From: Ailanthus altissimus
Taxonomy: Eukaryota > Streptophyta > Magnoliopsida > Sapindales > Simaroubaceae
Length of the DNA: 64,000 nt
NCBI GenBank assembly: GCA_946807835.1
Contig: OX327694.1
Span: 3,608,001 to 3,672,000 of the forward strand
Direction: 5' to 3'
This document shows, piece by piece, positions 46,584 through 59,447 of this stretch. The first letter of the stretch is position 1; each line of letters opens with the position of its first letter. The notes beneath the pieces were generated by a model. That model worked only from the letters and a program-made list of their open reading frames with translations, made no database searches and was not told the DNA's origin. The translations under genes and the position numbers were made by a program.

Positions 46584-48707
46584 TTGATTCAGGGACATCT
46601 GCTGCAATCCAATATGGAACTGGATCAATTTCTGGTTTCTTTAGCCAGGACCATGTGAAAGTTGGTGATCTTGTTGTTAAGAAACAGGTAAACTTGAAAA
46701 AATGTACACATTTATGGTTTTCAGTTCAATGTTCTGCTTGAGCTTACACACATGCTATTCACCATTAGGATTTTATTGAGGCAACCAAAGAGGGCAGCTT
46801 AACATTCTTGGCAGCCAGATTTGATGGTATACTTGGGCTTGGGTTTCAAGAGATCTCTGTTGGAAAAGCTGTTCCTGTTTGGTATGTCAGTGCATCTGAG
46901 CTGTTAACGTATCAAGAGTTGCTTGATTTCTTTTAATTAGAAAACACGCACACTCCATGCACAAATAGAAATTTAATTTATCCCCATTCAAGGTTGGTCT
47001 GAGGGACACTCGATGTCTGGACCTCTTCTTTTCATTGGGATTGGCCTTGGGGATACCAGGAGTTGCTTGATTGAATCTTAAATTCATGATAGATGTGCTC
47101 AGTTTATGCTTTAAGCGACTTTTTTTTAAGCGGACCATGATAAAATTATCTTTTATATTGAGCATCTTTGCAAATTTCTTACAGGTATAATATGGTTAAT
47201 CAAGGTGTTGTTAAAGAACCGGTTTTTTCATTCTGATTGAACTGTAATGTTGAAGAGGAAGAAGGGGGAGAAATTGTTTTCGGTGGGGTTGATTCTGCTC
47301 ATTACAAGGGTGAGCACACATATGTTCCTGTCACTCAGAAAGGCTATTGGCAGGTGGGTTGTCCAAACTTCACATCTTTTTTTCCTTTACCACACCTCAT
47401 ATTTATGTTACTAGTTCTTTTCTCTTCTAATTTGATTACCTGTTTCATTTACTGGCAGTTTGAAATGGGTGATGTTCTAATCGATGGTGAAACAACTGGT
47501 AACTATATGGAACATATTCTTGTATTATTTCTATATACCTCTTTATTTTTACTAATTGTGTTTGATATGGTACTGAGTGATAACCATACCACTTTCAGGA
47601 TATTGCTCTGGTGGCTGTAAAGCAATTGCTGATTCTGGAACCTCTTTGTTGGCGGGCCCAACGGTACATATTGCCAGCTGCAACAATGCTGTTTTTGCCT
47701 TTCTAGTTGTGTTGTGCCATGATTGGCATTTATTTATTTTTTGGAAGGTTCCTGCCTAATACGGATATAACTGTGAATTACACCCATCCTGTATTCTTCT
47801 ATTGCTATGCATAGCACAGGATTGAAATGAAACCTCAAACCAGCCATGATTTAACAGTCTTCTCTTCTAACAGTGCTCTTGAACATATCTCTGGTCATTT
47901 TTTTGTAAATATAAAATTATTTTTGTAATGGGTGAATACTGTGAATGGCGCCTTCAGAACGATTACCTTGATAAATTTGTTGGTTTTAATTTCACTGCAT
48001 TGACCTTTGATACATCTGTATCATCTAGTGCGTAGTTAGCAACAGTCAATGTTTTTGCTTAAAATGGATTTCCATTTGGTTTAACCTTCTGCTTAATTGG
48101 ACCTATCTTGTTACTTAGGCATTTGTTGGTGCCAAGTGTTAGGTTCAAAAATCTTAACAATTGTCCATCAATACCTTTGTACGATATCAAGTATAATTTT
48201 TATGTTAGTTAGATATCGCAGACTTCTAGATATTTTGCTAAAAACACATGCTACCTGGCCCAGGTTTAATATAAGACTTGAAACTTGTCATCTTGCTTTT
48301 TAACTGCATTATCTGTTTCTTTGTCACAGCCTTGCCTCACTTTTATTTTGCTATTGGATTCATATTGAAATGCAACTACTTGTAATTGACATCACTTTCT
48401 TATTTCACATTTTCAGACTGTAATTACACAAATTAATCATGCCATTGGAGCTTCCGGCGTTGTAAGCCAAGAATGCAAGACAATGGTTGAACAGTATGGA
48501 AAAACTATGCTGGAAATGCTGATAGCCGAGGTAAATTGATGCATGCTTTCATTCTCTTTATGCAACTTGTTTAGCATTCCTTCTGCAAGAAATAAATATG
48601 TCTAAGCTTTGATGCAACTTGTCTGTTATGTTATTTGTGACCCCTTTTTTTCTAAGCTTCTTATGGTGAACTGATAAGAGATCTGCTTCTATGCATTTTC
48701 TTTATAG

Positions 48708-48745
48708 ACTCAACCACAAAAGATAGACACAACCACAAAAGATCT
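48708..48745 (+). repeat. 19-bp tandem duplication containing a splice acceptor
   Basis: The sequence ATAGACTCAACCACAAAAG is followed by ATAGACACAACCACAAAAG, so the exon 9 acceptor AG is present twice, at 48706-48707 and 48725-48726. Splicing at the first adds 19 nt and shifts the frame. Splicing at the second restores TQPQKIC, as in relatives. Confidence 0.85.
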
Positions 48746-49740
48746 GCTCTCAAATGGGTTTATGCTTTTTTGATGGGACTCAAGGCATCAGGTTTATCCC
48801 AACCTATCTTCATATACTTATAGAAATAGACAGTAGTACTCATCTTGTTAGGGTTGTTATATGCTAGATGGTAAACTACTAAGCTGCCTCTTTTAGTAAT
48901 GTGAACTAAATTCAGCTATGCCTTACAGTATGGGCATTGAGAGTGTAGCAGATAAGAGAGTAGACAAGTCATCTGATGGTGTGCATGACACCATGTGCAC
49001 TGCTTGTGAAATGGCAGTAGTATGGATGCAGAACCAGCTGAGGAGAAATCAGACAGAAGAGCAGATCTTGAGTTATGTGAATGAGGTATGTTAGCATTTC
49101 TTTGTCTTATTTCTAGGAGAGGTGGCTTTGTGGCCAATTCATGCCTTTAACTGCCTTGCAGCTTTGTGACCGACTCCCTAGTCCAAATGGAGAATCAGCT
49201 GTTGACTGTAGCACTCTATCTTCTTTGCTTAATGTTTCATTTGCAATTGCTGGTAAAATATTCGACCTTGCCCCACAGCAGGTACGGTTTTGTGCTGATT
49301 TCAAGTCATCTGAGTGACAGTCCAGAGCAATGCCTTTGTTGTTACCTTATTCTTTCCTATCTGTCTCTCTTCCTTTATTTTTTGGACATGAAACATGAAA
49401 GAATTTTTGTTAATACTTCTGTTGCTACTTGAAGGGTCTAATGTCTTTCATTTGAGTATTCATTAGTAAGCTAATTAATGGTACACTTTTATTGCTGATA
49501 AAGATCTTTCTGTTGCACGTTAGAAGTATCTTTTTCTCAGTGCTAATGGTTTTTTTTCAATTTATTTATTTCTTGTGGTCTCATGAATCAGTATGTTCTA
49601 AAAGTGGGAGAGGGAGTTGCAGCCCAATGCATCAGTGGGTTTACTGCTTTAGATGTGGCCCCGCCTCGTGGTCCTCTCTGGTAATTTTCTTTCTCTTTCT
49701 GTTCCTTGTAGCATATTTCCTTATATGGAGTAATTTGAAG

Positions 49741-49880
49741 TAACTACTAAGTCGTCGGTTTGGGGTGAAAGTTTCAACAGTTAATGTACTCCCAATAGAT
49801 TGATTAATTTTAAGTAACTACTAAGTCGTTGGTTTGGGGTGAAAGTTTCAACAGTTAATGGACTCCCAATAGATTGATTA
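49741..49880 (+). repeat. 74-bp tandem duplication in protease intron 12
   Basis: TAACTACTAAGTCGTCGGTT at 49741 recurs at 49815 with few changes and continues through CCCAATAGATTGATT. It is intronic and should not affect coding. Confidence 0.9.
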
Positions 49881-50593
49881 TCAATGCAATAAACTTTTTG
49901 ATGAATGATCTCAAACCATTTCACTACATGTTTTTCCAGACTTTTCCTGGATCATCCATCATACCCCATCTACTTACCCTAAGAAGAAATTCTAAAATTT
50001 ATCTGGTCATTCAAACAATACAAAATTTCTACCTAGTATGGGAGAAACATCTTTCTTGTTCGCTTCCCGGTTTCACTTGGGAGCAACATACAAATTCAAG
50101 TGATTCATTTGGATGGTGGATTAGCAATATTGTGATTTTGAAGATTGAATGGATTTCAGCTTTGAACCTGTTTTGCTTCACTTTTCCACATACTTATACA
50201 AAATTTCCACCCTCTGAAAGGATAGAAACTATGTTAGTGGGTTCTTTAAATTGAAAATTAGGTCATTACCTTATTCGCTTAAGTCCTAATTTCCATTTCG
50301 GTGTTATATATATGGTTCTGTTCTACATTATTTTTGCATTTAAGTGGTATGTGTTCTATGCACGAGTCCAACAATTTTTGCAATAAAACAAGACAGTAAT
50401 GTTTGTATTTATCAACATGCAAAAAAATTAAATGCTTTAATCTGGCACTCAAATTGTTTGCAATACATCGAGACGGATAAATCATCAATATTTGCTCGTG
50501 TGATGCAGGATTTTGGGAGATATCTTCATGGGTCGGTATCACACTGTATTTGACTTTGGAAACTTGAGGGTTGGATTTGCCGAAGCAGCTTAA

Positions 50594-53009
50594 ATGAGAT
50601 CGAATGCAGCCCTTCATTTTCCATATGCTTGTTCTATTTCCACACTAGCCTGTTTGTAATATATATACCGTATACATCGTGGTATTTCAAGTTAAGCTTC
50701 TGCTGCAACTCGTTTGTAAGCTTGTTATTTGTGAAAATATACATCATGGGCACTCATGAAATGATTGTTGTCATAATGCTTACACAATTTTTACACTTAC
50801 TACAGAAAATTTAGTGCAGTCAACTTAAAGTGGTTAATGTGTATTTATCAGAAAATATTGTCAGGATCATCTTGAATTACCTAGTTATTGTAATGTAACT
50901 TCAATCTTTTTCATTCATAAATTAGAGATTCTTGTATTCAAAACAATGTCAAATTAACTTGTTAATAAAATATAGATGAAAGGAAAATTTCCTTTAAAAA
51001 AAAAGGGGGGGACTTCTGTAGTAATTCTAAATTTTGGGATGATTTTTAGATTCTTTAAGGGTAATGAATTAATTGGACAACCACTTCATTGAGAAATTAT
51101 GGTTTTTTAGATAATAAATATATGAAAAATGAATTCAAACTTATATGAGCTTTTTAGGAACAAACAATTTATGCCATAAAAAGTGGCAAACATTTTGGTT
51201 AGATTCTTTTATAATGTCTAGATGCTGGTGAATGTTGAGAGGGTGATGATGGGTGACCATCAAAATCGTCAGCTTACCGTTGAATTCTAGAAGCAAATTA
51301 GAAAAAAAAATGATATTTAAAATGGAGACCACATTCCAAAAACTCGTTGGCGAGCAAAAGCAATTATTAAAAAGCTATTTAGCATTCAACCTTTTTTCAT
51401 CAGTAACGGAACGTCAAAGCAAGCAAGAAACATCTACCCATTAAAATGCAAATGCCGACTAACAACCACCTTATCATCGCAAAACAAAGCAACGCAACTC
51501 TCATTTCCCTCTTCCTTTTTTGAAAAAGACTCGAGAGAAACAAACAAAACGCTCCAATGAGGGCAGAAAGCTTTTTTTGACCATGAAAATTAGGGGCGGC
51601 AATGCATTCTTAAATCCTCTGCCTCACTTACCACTCTCCTTCATTTACTAAGGGCTTTATCTTATTATTATTATAAACGATATCTTGTAAGATCCGATTA
51701 ATATCGATAATATGTAATAATCCTAAATATAATTACATTTACGTCTTATAATTGAAATAAGGAATAAGTTTAATATTGGTGACACAAAAATATTGAAAAA
51801 CTTTTAAATTAACAAGTTAAATTTATTTATTTTGTTAAAAATTATTCAGTTGAAATTAACAAAGTAAAGATAAAAAAATACAATAAGGATTCAATTTAAT
51901 TTAAATTTACATCTACTTTATTAAGCCGGTTAATCTTACTTATATACACTATTAAATAAATTATTTTACACAATAACAATACAAGATATCATGGCTATCA
52001 CAAAATAATAATAATAATAATAATAAAAAGAATAAAAAATCACATAGTGCTTTCCCCCCCAATCCAAGCTCCTTTTTTGTAGGTGTTATAAAGTCTTTCT
52101 TTTAAGGAGGTGTATAACTTCTTAATTTAAGAGATATTAATTACATCATTGATTTTATAGATTTTTGAGATACTTCATTAAATGCTATAATTTTAAAGAT
52201 TAGGGTTGACTTTAAAATTTTAAAAAAAAAATATAATTACTGCCAAAATATGAGATGTATTACTTCTTTGTTGTATTGTAAGGAAATTCTTATTCTCTTA
52301 AAGAATAATTAGACTCATGATTTGCTCTCGTGAGATTTAAAGTTTGGTTTATATGATTGATTCTCTTCTCATTTTTAATCAATTTTATTTATAGACGATG
52401 AATTAAAATCATCCTGAACCAATTTTTTTTTTTTTTTTTTGGGTGTAAATATCTAAATGAGTATTTATTTATTTATTTATTTTTTAAAATTTAAATGCAC
52501 AACCACTTAATTAGTAAAGGCAGCGGTGGAATGAGAGAGAAAAGGACCACCTAATATTAAGAAGGATTTCATTTCACTTGTACTAAACGCATGTAATGTA
52601 ATGTAAGTAGACGTTACCATTATTCCCATGCGGCCATTCTCACGCAACACTCCCCGTCCCACGTACACACGTACAAAACGTGCTTAGCTTTCTCTTCTTT
52701 TTGTTTTCATTACACTTAACACACGTGTTAGTTACCACCGCCCCACGCGCACACTCGCCCACACCTTCCCGACTTTCTATTCTCTGGACCCCCACCCATC
52801 CTTTTCATAAATACGCAAAGGCTTACATTATTATTATTATTATATTAAAAAAAAATACACGTGACTTGCGTGCGAGTAAAGCCACAGCTCCTACTACGAA
52901 CTCCCTTCAACTCCCTCATGTTTGGCTGTCTTATAAGCCACGCATAAAATCTAATTTTTCTTATAAATCTAAATTTCCAATTAGAAAAATTATGAGCAGT
53001 TAGAAAAGT
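50594..53009. other. Protease 3' region and AT-rich intergenic stretch
   Basis: The first 150-250 bases are probably 3' UTR. Beyond it no gene is recognised. An open frame at 52680-53003 begins with a hydrophobic run, but low-complexity content and lack of family features argue against a gene. Confidence 0.4.
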
Positions 53010-53270
53010 GGATATTAATACTATTACCCCCTGAGGTTGGCATAAATTATATTTTAATAATAATAATAATTATAATTAATTATACCCTTTACTTAATTAA
53101 AAAGAAAAAGATACCCCCACATTTTAAATATATTTTAATTATTTATGATAAAATTATAAGAGTATTTTTATTTGTTCAATTAAATATAAGAGATGACAAT
53201 ATAATTAAAATTAAAATTATCATTAAAATATAATTTATGCCAACCTTAGCGGGTGACAGTGTTAATATCT
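53010..53270. mobile_element. MITE family 1, copy 3
   Basis: Ends GGATATTAATACTATTACCC and (reverse complement) AGATATTAACACTGTCACCC, with GAGGTTGGCATAAATTATA inside the left arm. Its right end is 46 bp from copy 4. Confidence 0.8.
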
Positions 53271-53315
53271 TTAAAAAAAAAACTAAAACTAAAACTGAAA
53301 TAGTAGGTTGGCAAT

Positions 53316-53564
53316 GGGATATTAACATTGTTACCCTTTGAGGTTTATATAGATTATATTGTCACATCCTTTATTTAATTTAAAATATGAAAATATTTTT
53401 AAAATGTTATTTTTTTTTATCAAGTAAACAATTAAAATATCTTTAAAAGTAAGGATATTTTCATTTTTTACAATTAAGTAAAGAATATGAAAATGTAACT
53501 AAAATCAAAATTGTCATCAAAGTGTAATTTGTATAAACTTAAGGGGTGAAAATGTTAATACCCC
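53316..53564. mobile_element. MITE family 1, copy 4
   Basis: Ends GGGATATTAACATTGTTACC and (reverse complement) GGGGTATTAACATTTTCACC, with GAGGTTTATATAGATTATA in the left arm. Same size class as copy 3, in tandem with it. Confidence 0.8.
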
Positions 53565-55395
53565 AGCTAGCTACTTAGCTGCAGATTCATTAGTCTTTAA
53601 TTAATTAATTTATTTATTTTTAAATTTCGCTTTGACTGTTTAACAACTAAACCCTACCTCTCTAGCTAATGTTTTATTTGACTAAAAACTTGCTTTTAGC
53701 TTATAGCTTTTTATAGCATTAGTTGCACCTTCTATAACTCACCCTCCCCCCATTTCTTCTTTGTAACTTTGCTTTCATTGTGAATATTGATTTGATTCCT
53801 CTCTTTTAACTTCTCCTTCACACCAACTCTCTCTCCCCAATTTTCCTCCAATTAATTGATTATCTCAAAATATTCATAGTATATATACTATATACTATAT
53901 CCATATATGCATGCCCTAAGTGAGAATGGTATCTTTTAATACTTTCATTTTTATGATGATCTTTAAGAAAGTAATTTAAGCAACTAATTAAATCAAAGTG
54001 TACACCAATAATTGGCTTGGATTAGTGGGATGTCAATTTCATAAACCATTGTTTGTTTGGAGTTGTTAATTTGAAGTGTACTTTTAGTGGATATGATTGT
54101 AGTTTTTCATTCTTTAACGTGTAGATAAGCAGATAAGATAATCAAGTTTATAAAATTTACTTTTGTTTGGCTAGATGGGCAATTTTAAGTGGGTCAATAT
54201 CAATTCTTTTGCATGCAGCATTGACAAGCAATTAGGGGGTGTATGTGTTAGTATTGAGTACTTACGTCCAAGATTTATCATGTTAGCTTTGCTTGGAGTA
54301 CAAATTTCCTCCAATATTTTTTTGTTTGATCTAGTAAAAAATAATTGATGCTTAAAAATTACCCCCTAGTATATACTTTTTTTTAACATCATCAAATATA
54401 ATATTATTGATAAAATTATTAATATTACATTGTAAAACTACTAATATAATATTAAATAATTACCCAAATATTACACAAATAAAATAATTCTAATATGGTC
54501 TATTTAAATTTACATTTTATGTCTTAATGGATATACGTTAAACTCCATAATGAGAGATTATTCCTACATTTAAGGATAATTGATTGTTCTATTAAGTGCG
54601 AGAAATTCATCTCTCACAAGAAAGAGTCAAAATATTCTCACATAAGAAAGACAAAATTAGTCTTATACAAAAAAAAAAAAATTATAACCTTTATATATAT
54701 TTGCTCTAAAGAGATCATTTTTTTTTTAAAAAAAAGTAAGCACTATAATTTTAGTATATTTTAACCTTTGATTAAGCCCCGCCATGAAATATTTATAAAA
54801 ATTTGAACATAGATTAATATTAAATGCCAATAATTTAGGGAAAACCAAACCAAAAAGAAGGAAAGGAAAAAAAAATACGGGATCAATGTGGAGCTAAAAG
54901 ATTTTGTTAGTGAGGTTAGCATAAAAATAAACAAATGTGCACGGTTTTGAATGCTCCAAATGTGAAAATAAAATCCAGATGTGAAAATAACCAATGTTCC
55001 CATTAGTATTTGACTTTGACAAGAACCCAATTTTCCATTTACAAACACTTTGTTCCGGAGTTCATGACTCATCATGCAAAAAAGACTTCAATTTTGAATG
55101 ATTTACATTTGACACAAACGCATTGTGGTTCGATTCAACCCACTAAACATGGCATTAAAATGATACTAAAATTCAACCATTTCTGGTGGTTCAACCCACC
55201 CCCACACTCCTTCACCATAAACCACCCCCCCAATTCAATTTTCAAAAGTCTACTCTCGTACAAAATACAACACAAAGAATCCAAGTGTTATTGATTATCC
55301 ATCCAATCTACCCATCCAACCTCCATTCACCACTTTGCACCAAACCAAATCCGGAATATATTTCCCATTTGTACACTCTTTGGCTAGCTCCTAAC
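53565..55395. other. AT-rich intergenic stretch
   Basis: No gene recognised. From about 55000 the sequence becomes C-rich on the plus strand as it approaches the kinase promoter. Confidence 0.4.
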
Positions 55396-55400
55396 TCTTA

Positions 55401-55606
55401 ACACGTGTCGCAAACCCTGTTTGCCATGTCATCGCCGACTAGGGGTCCGAAGCTCTCAGTGCCAACCAAATCTTGACACGTTGTGGACTCACGTTAAAGG
55501 AATTGTCAACTCTCTATTGAGAGAAAGGGAGAGAACCAAGTGAACCAACCAACCAATAAAACTAACCTCTTAAAAAATCCAAAGCTTTCATATCTCCTTA
55601 TATAAA
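55401..55606 (+). promoter_or_regulatory. Kinase promoter: ABRE, DRE core and TATA box
   Basis: ACACGTGTCG at 55401-55410 contains the ABRE core ACGTGTC. GCCGAC at 55434-55439 is a DRE/CRT core. ACACGTT follows near 55475, and TATATAAA lies at 55599-55606, about 80 bases before the ATG. ABRE plus DRE is a classical abscisic-acid/drought arrangement and fits the ABA-induced expression known for MAPKKK17/18. Confidence 0.65.
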
Positions 55607-55682
55607 GGCTGCTTTGTAATAACAAACTAAATAGACCCAGCAAATTAAAACTCTCCTTCGTTTTTATCAGCTTATTCCAAAT

Positions 55683-56963
55683 ATGGACTGGACTAGAGGC
55701 CACACCATCGGCCACGGCTCTTCAGCCACCGTCTCCCTCGCCACTTCCCTCCTCTCTGGTGACGTCTTCGCCGTCAAGTCCACCGAGCTATCCAAATCCG
55801 AGTTCCTGCAAAGGGAGCAAAAATTTCTTTCTTCTCTCAATTCTCCTCGTATAATTAACTACAAGGGGTGTGACGTTACAAACGAACACAACAAGCTCAT
55901 GTACAATCTCTTCATGGAGTATGCGCCAGGCGGCACACTTAACGATGAAATTCAACGGAAGGGCGGCCGCCTAGATGAGTCCATGATCGTGTGCTACACG
56001 CGCCAGATATTACTAGGCCTGGAGTACCTACATTCAAGTGGACTGGTACATTGTGACATTAAGAGCAGAAACATATTGGTTACAGAAACTGGCGCCAAAA
56101 TTGCCGATTTCGGATGTGCCAAGTGGGAAGGCGAGGCGGTGCAAAGTGGGGGCACGCCGATGTTCATGGCACCTGAGGTGGCGCGTGGGGAGCACCAGGG
56201 GTTTGCTAGTGATATATGGGCAGTTGGGTGCACTGTAATTGAGATGGCTAGCGGTGGTGCGCCATGGCCAGATGCCAGTGACCCAGTAACAGTTCTTTAC
56301 AGGATTGCATATTCTTGTGAGTTGCCAGAGTTTCCAGGTTATCTATCAAAGCAAGCAAAGGATTTCTTGTCAAATTGTTTAAGGAGAGATCCAAAAGAAA
56401 GGTGGACAGTAAGTCAACTTCAGAGGCATCCATTTCTTGGAGAAGTCAATTCTTGCACAAAGCAAATACAAGAATCTAATTCAAGTTCAAATTCTCCAAC
56501 AAGTATTCTTGACCAAGGTATCTGGAACTCGGCGGAAGAAACAGAGGAATGCTTGGGAAATCTGATCAATTCAAGCTCCAAGATTTCAGCTTGGGAGAGG
56601 ATCAGACGGTTGTCATCTTCCGAGGGGCACAGTTGGGATTGTGATGAGACTTGGATCACCATTAGAGGGATTAACAACGAGGAAAGCAATGCAATTATGG
56701 AAGACATTGAAACCAAAGATGATATGATTTGTGGGTCAGTGTTGGATTGGTTTAGTGGTGGCTTGGAAGGGCAAGAAAGCCTTGTTAATAATAGTGAGAA
56801 GTTGGTGGGTTTTTTAGGTGGAAATATTAGAAATAGTATTAGTAGGGACTGTAATTCTGGGGGGCTCAGTAAATATAGTATTGTAATTAGTAGTAACCTC
56901 AATTTTCAGAGCGACACAGATAGGTTGTCATTTCCATTAATCTCAAGTTCTTTAATTTCATAA
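55683..56963 (+). CDS. MAP kinase kinase kinase, MAPKKK17/18-like
   Basis: Intronless 426-residue Ser/Thr kinase of the MEKK subfamily. Start ATG at 55683 gives MDWTRGHTIGHGSSATV, with the glycine loop at 10-17 as in MAPKKK17/18. K32 (VFAVK) is the ATP lysine and E45 the likely helix-C partner. HCDIKSRNIL (123-132) is the catalytic loop with Cys replacing Arg of HRD. ADFGCAK (141-147) holds the metal Asp, and GTPMFMAPE (157-165) is the activation segment. The domain ends near residue 260 (RHPFLGEV). A 160-residue Ser/Asn-rich tail follows, longer than in Arabidopsis relatives. In Arabidopsis MAPKKK17/18 activate MKK3 and group C MAP kinases in ABA signalling. The promoter motifs agree, but function here is inferred. 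No defects seen. Confidence 0.95.
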   Translation: MDWTRGHTIGHGSSATVSLATSLLSGDVFAVKSTELSKSEFLQREQKFLSSLNSPRIINYKGCDVTNEHNKLMYNLFMEYAPGGTLNDEIQRKGGRLDESMIVCYTRQILLGLEYLHSSGLVHCDIKSRNILVTETGAKIADFGCAKWEGEAVQSGGTPMFMAPEVARGEHQGFASDIWAVGCTVIEMASGGAPWPDASDPVTVLYRIAYSCELPEFPGYLSKQAKDFLSNCLRRDPKERWTVSQLQRHPFLGEVNSCTKQIQESNSSSNSPTSILDQGIWNSAEETEECLGNLINSSSKISAWERIRRLSSSEGHSWDCDETWITIRGINNEESNAIMEDIETKDDMICGSVLDWFSGGLEGQESLVNNSEKLVGFLGGNIRNSISRDCNSGGLSKYSIVISSNLNFQSDTDRLSFPLISSSLIS

Positions 56964-59447
56964 AGTTACCTCTTTCTTTCTATCCATTTTTTTTCCTGAT
57001 TTTATTTTTTGTTTTTCAATGTAAAAATCACTTTTGGTTAAAAGCACTTTTAATGGAATCACTTTCAGAATCAGCTGAACTTGGATAAGGGAGCAGAGGA
57101 GTCAGGGAAAGTCAAACATGATCCTCTGGGGGCTTTCTCATTGCCCACAACCTAATCCTATATTCTGTTTTATAGGCAGAGTGCTTATTAATATTAGTCA
57201 TAATTCATAAGGCTGCTGCCAAATTGCCTATCTGGATGGCCACTAACAGCATAAATCCTCTCACCTAATTTCATTTGTTTCACTGTTTGGTAGGTAAGTT
57301 TGGTTAATTTCCGTAACCCAAGTCGATACCCATCTGCTATATTCAATTAACAAACCGCCCACCTTCTCTATTAATTGACAAAAGGTAGATCAAATTTCAT
57401 ATGCAAGAATATGAAATCAAGTGATCCACCTACAAACACATTACTCTGCTGTACTAAAAACACAGCAATCTGCAGTGTAAATTAAGTTAGGTTCTTGCCA
57501 GCTCATGCAAAAGGCTAAAAGTTAGCAAGCCGAGTCTGCACAAAATTGATTTCTTTAAATTCACTGTTTTCAGCCAACCCTGGACACGCGTTGGCAAGTT
57601 AAACTTACACAAGTGATTAAAGAAATTAAGAATTCAATATCCCATGTCACTGAATGCAAATCGTCGTAATCACTTGACAAATAATTTAAGACAACGGTGG
57701 TGGCATATTGAAAATCTCAGGTTAGATTGAATGGCTGGAAATTGAACAAGTGGATAGGCTGAAAGTGTGAAACTTCTAGTTGTTTATTAGTTCATTTCAT
57801 TGTGTATATCCACTTATTGGTAAATGGTAAGGTTTCCTTAAAGTCATATTTCTTAGAAGCTTCTTTGCGGTTCTTGGAGATGAAGTTTCCAATCACTTCT
57901 TAGAAGACAAGATGCCACCAAGGACATGTTCTTTCTGGCATTAAAAAGACAAGTACAATACACACATAAAAGTGCCAGGTAGAAACATTTCCACCAAGTG
58001 AAAAAGAAGAGGAAATCTTCATGTGGGGTTTGTTAAAGATATTGCAGATCATAGACGCTTCTTCCTGGTTTGTTTGCAGGTTCCCTGTGGGCAGGCTGGC
58101 TGGGCTTTGAACAACAAATTTCCAAATATGCTCAGCTTTAATTGATTTAAGATCTAAATTATGCCCGTGGGCCGCTGTGGTCTCTGGGCTTCATATTGTC
58201 CTCTTCTCTGTTGTCTATTATCCCCCACTATCACCATTTCCTCACAATTTTTTATTATTATTTCTTATTCCTAATATCCATTCAGTCAAATGGGTTACGA
58301 GTAATTGAATGAAAAAGAAATAGCGAAAGAGACAAATTTCACTGAACTCTTGTGGCAATTTAATTTTTACTTTGGGGCGCAAAAGAGGATCTTATCAACT
58401 TGTTTCCACCTATAATAATAAGCTCATGGGTTATTGATATAATTTTACTAAACGTATGTGGTGTCGATTAATTTCCATTTCACTAAATTTTGAAATATGA
58501 AAAAAAATGTATATTTATATATATATATATATTTAAAATTTAATGATTAAAAATTATATTTGAGTATAATTTTGAGTTGAAAATTGATAAAAAGTTAACA
58601 CGAAGTTGAAAACGCATGAAATAAAAAAAAAAAAGAAACGGAAAGCTGAAAATAAGAAGAGGTACGAAATGTGTCAAGAAGGGTTTTCAGGCATTGGCAG
58701 AAACTCGACGCTGCAGTGCTAACTTTTGAGAATTTTCTCGTTTTGAGCTATTTTACATTTCTAAGTCGCTTTTAGATTTTTACAACATGTATACTTTATT
58801 CCAATTAAAAATAAAATTTTTAAAGATATTTTGAAGTTTATATAAACTTATTAAATTGTTAAGTATCAACAAGAGGAAGGATAGAGAGCTTTTAGAGCGC
58901 TTAAGTGTTTAGTGTGCAAGAAAGTACTGTATAAATTCTTAGGAAATTATGATTTTTAGGCATTCATTGTAATTTTTAATGAAAAATCTTTATGATATAA
59001 TAGTTTTTTGTGAATTGAATAATAAAAAAGTTAGAATCTCGTGATCCATCTTAAATGTAGGTATTTATTATCGATCACATAAATTTTTTGTGCCTTTTGT
59101 GTAATTAGTTGTTAATCTCTTTATGTGTATGATATTTTTTAATTCTTAATTATTTATTAGTAGAAACTTCTACAAAGTATTTAAATTTTTAAGGTACACG
59201 CTAAAAATTCTAACATATATTTTGTTAAATTCATTGATATTAATATCAAATTGATTTAACAATTCAATTATTAATTTACTTATTCTTGAAAACACTTTCA
59301 CTCATCAAGATTAAAAACATTCACTCTCTCCCAATCAGCTTAAAAAAAAACACAAAATGCAAAAATGGAAAAATGTATTGCAAAATCTTCAGAAAAGATA
59401 AGCATTCGTGCCCTTACTTAGAACTCTTTACCCAATTCTTTCTCACA
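56964..59447. other. Kinase 3' region and intergenic stretch, with possible LTR remnant
   Basis: The first few hundred bases are probably 3' UTR. Around 58600-59100 a CTCGACGCTGCAGTGCTAAC word, a TATATAAA box at 58839-58846 and an ATCTCGTGATCCATCTT word recall the plan of LTR-like block 1, but no ends could be set. No other gene recognised. Confidence 0.35.

Noticed and set aside
52680..53003. 107-codon open frame with a hydrophobic start
   Set aside because: Low-complexity content, no family features and overlap with AT-rich repeats; no splice or promoter support.
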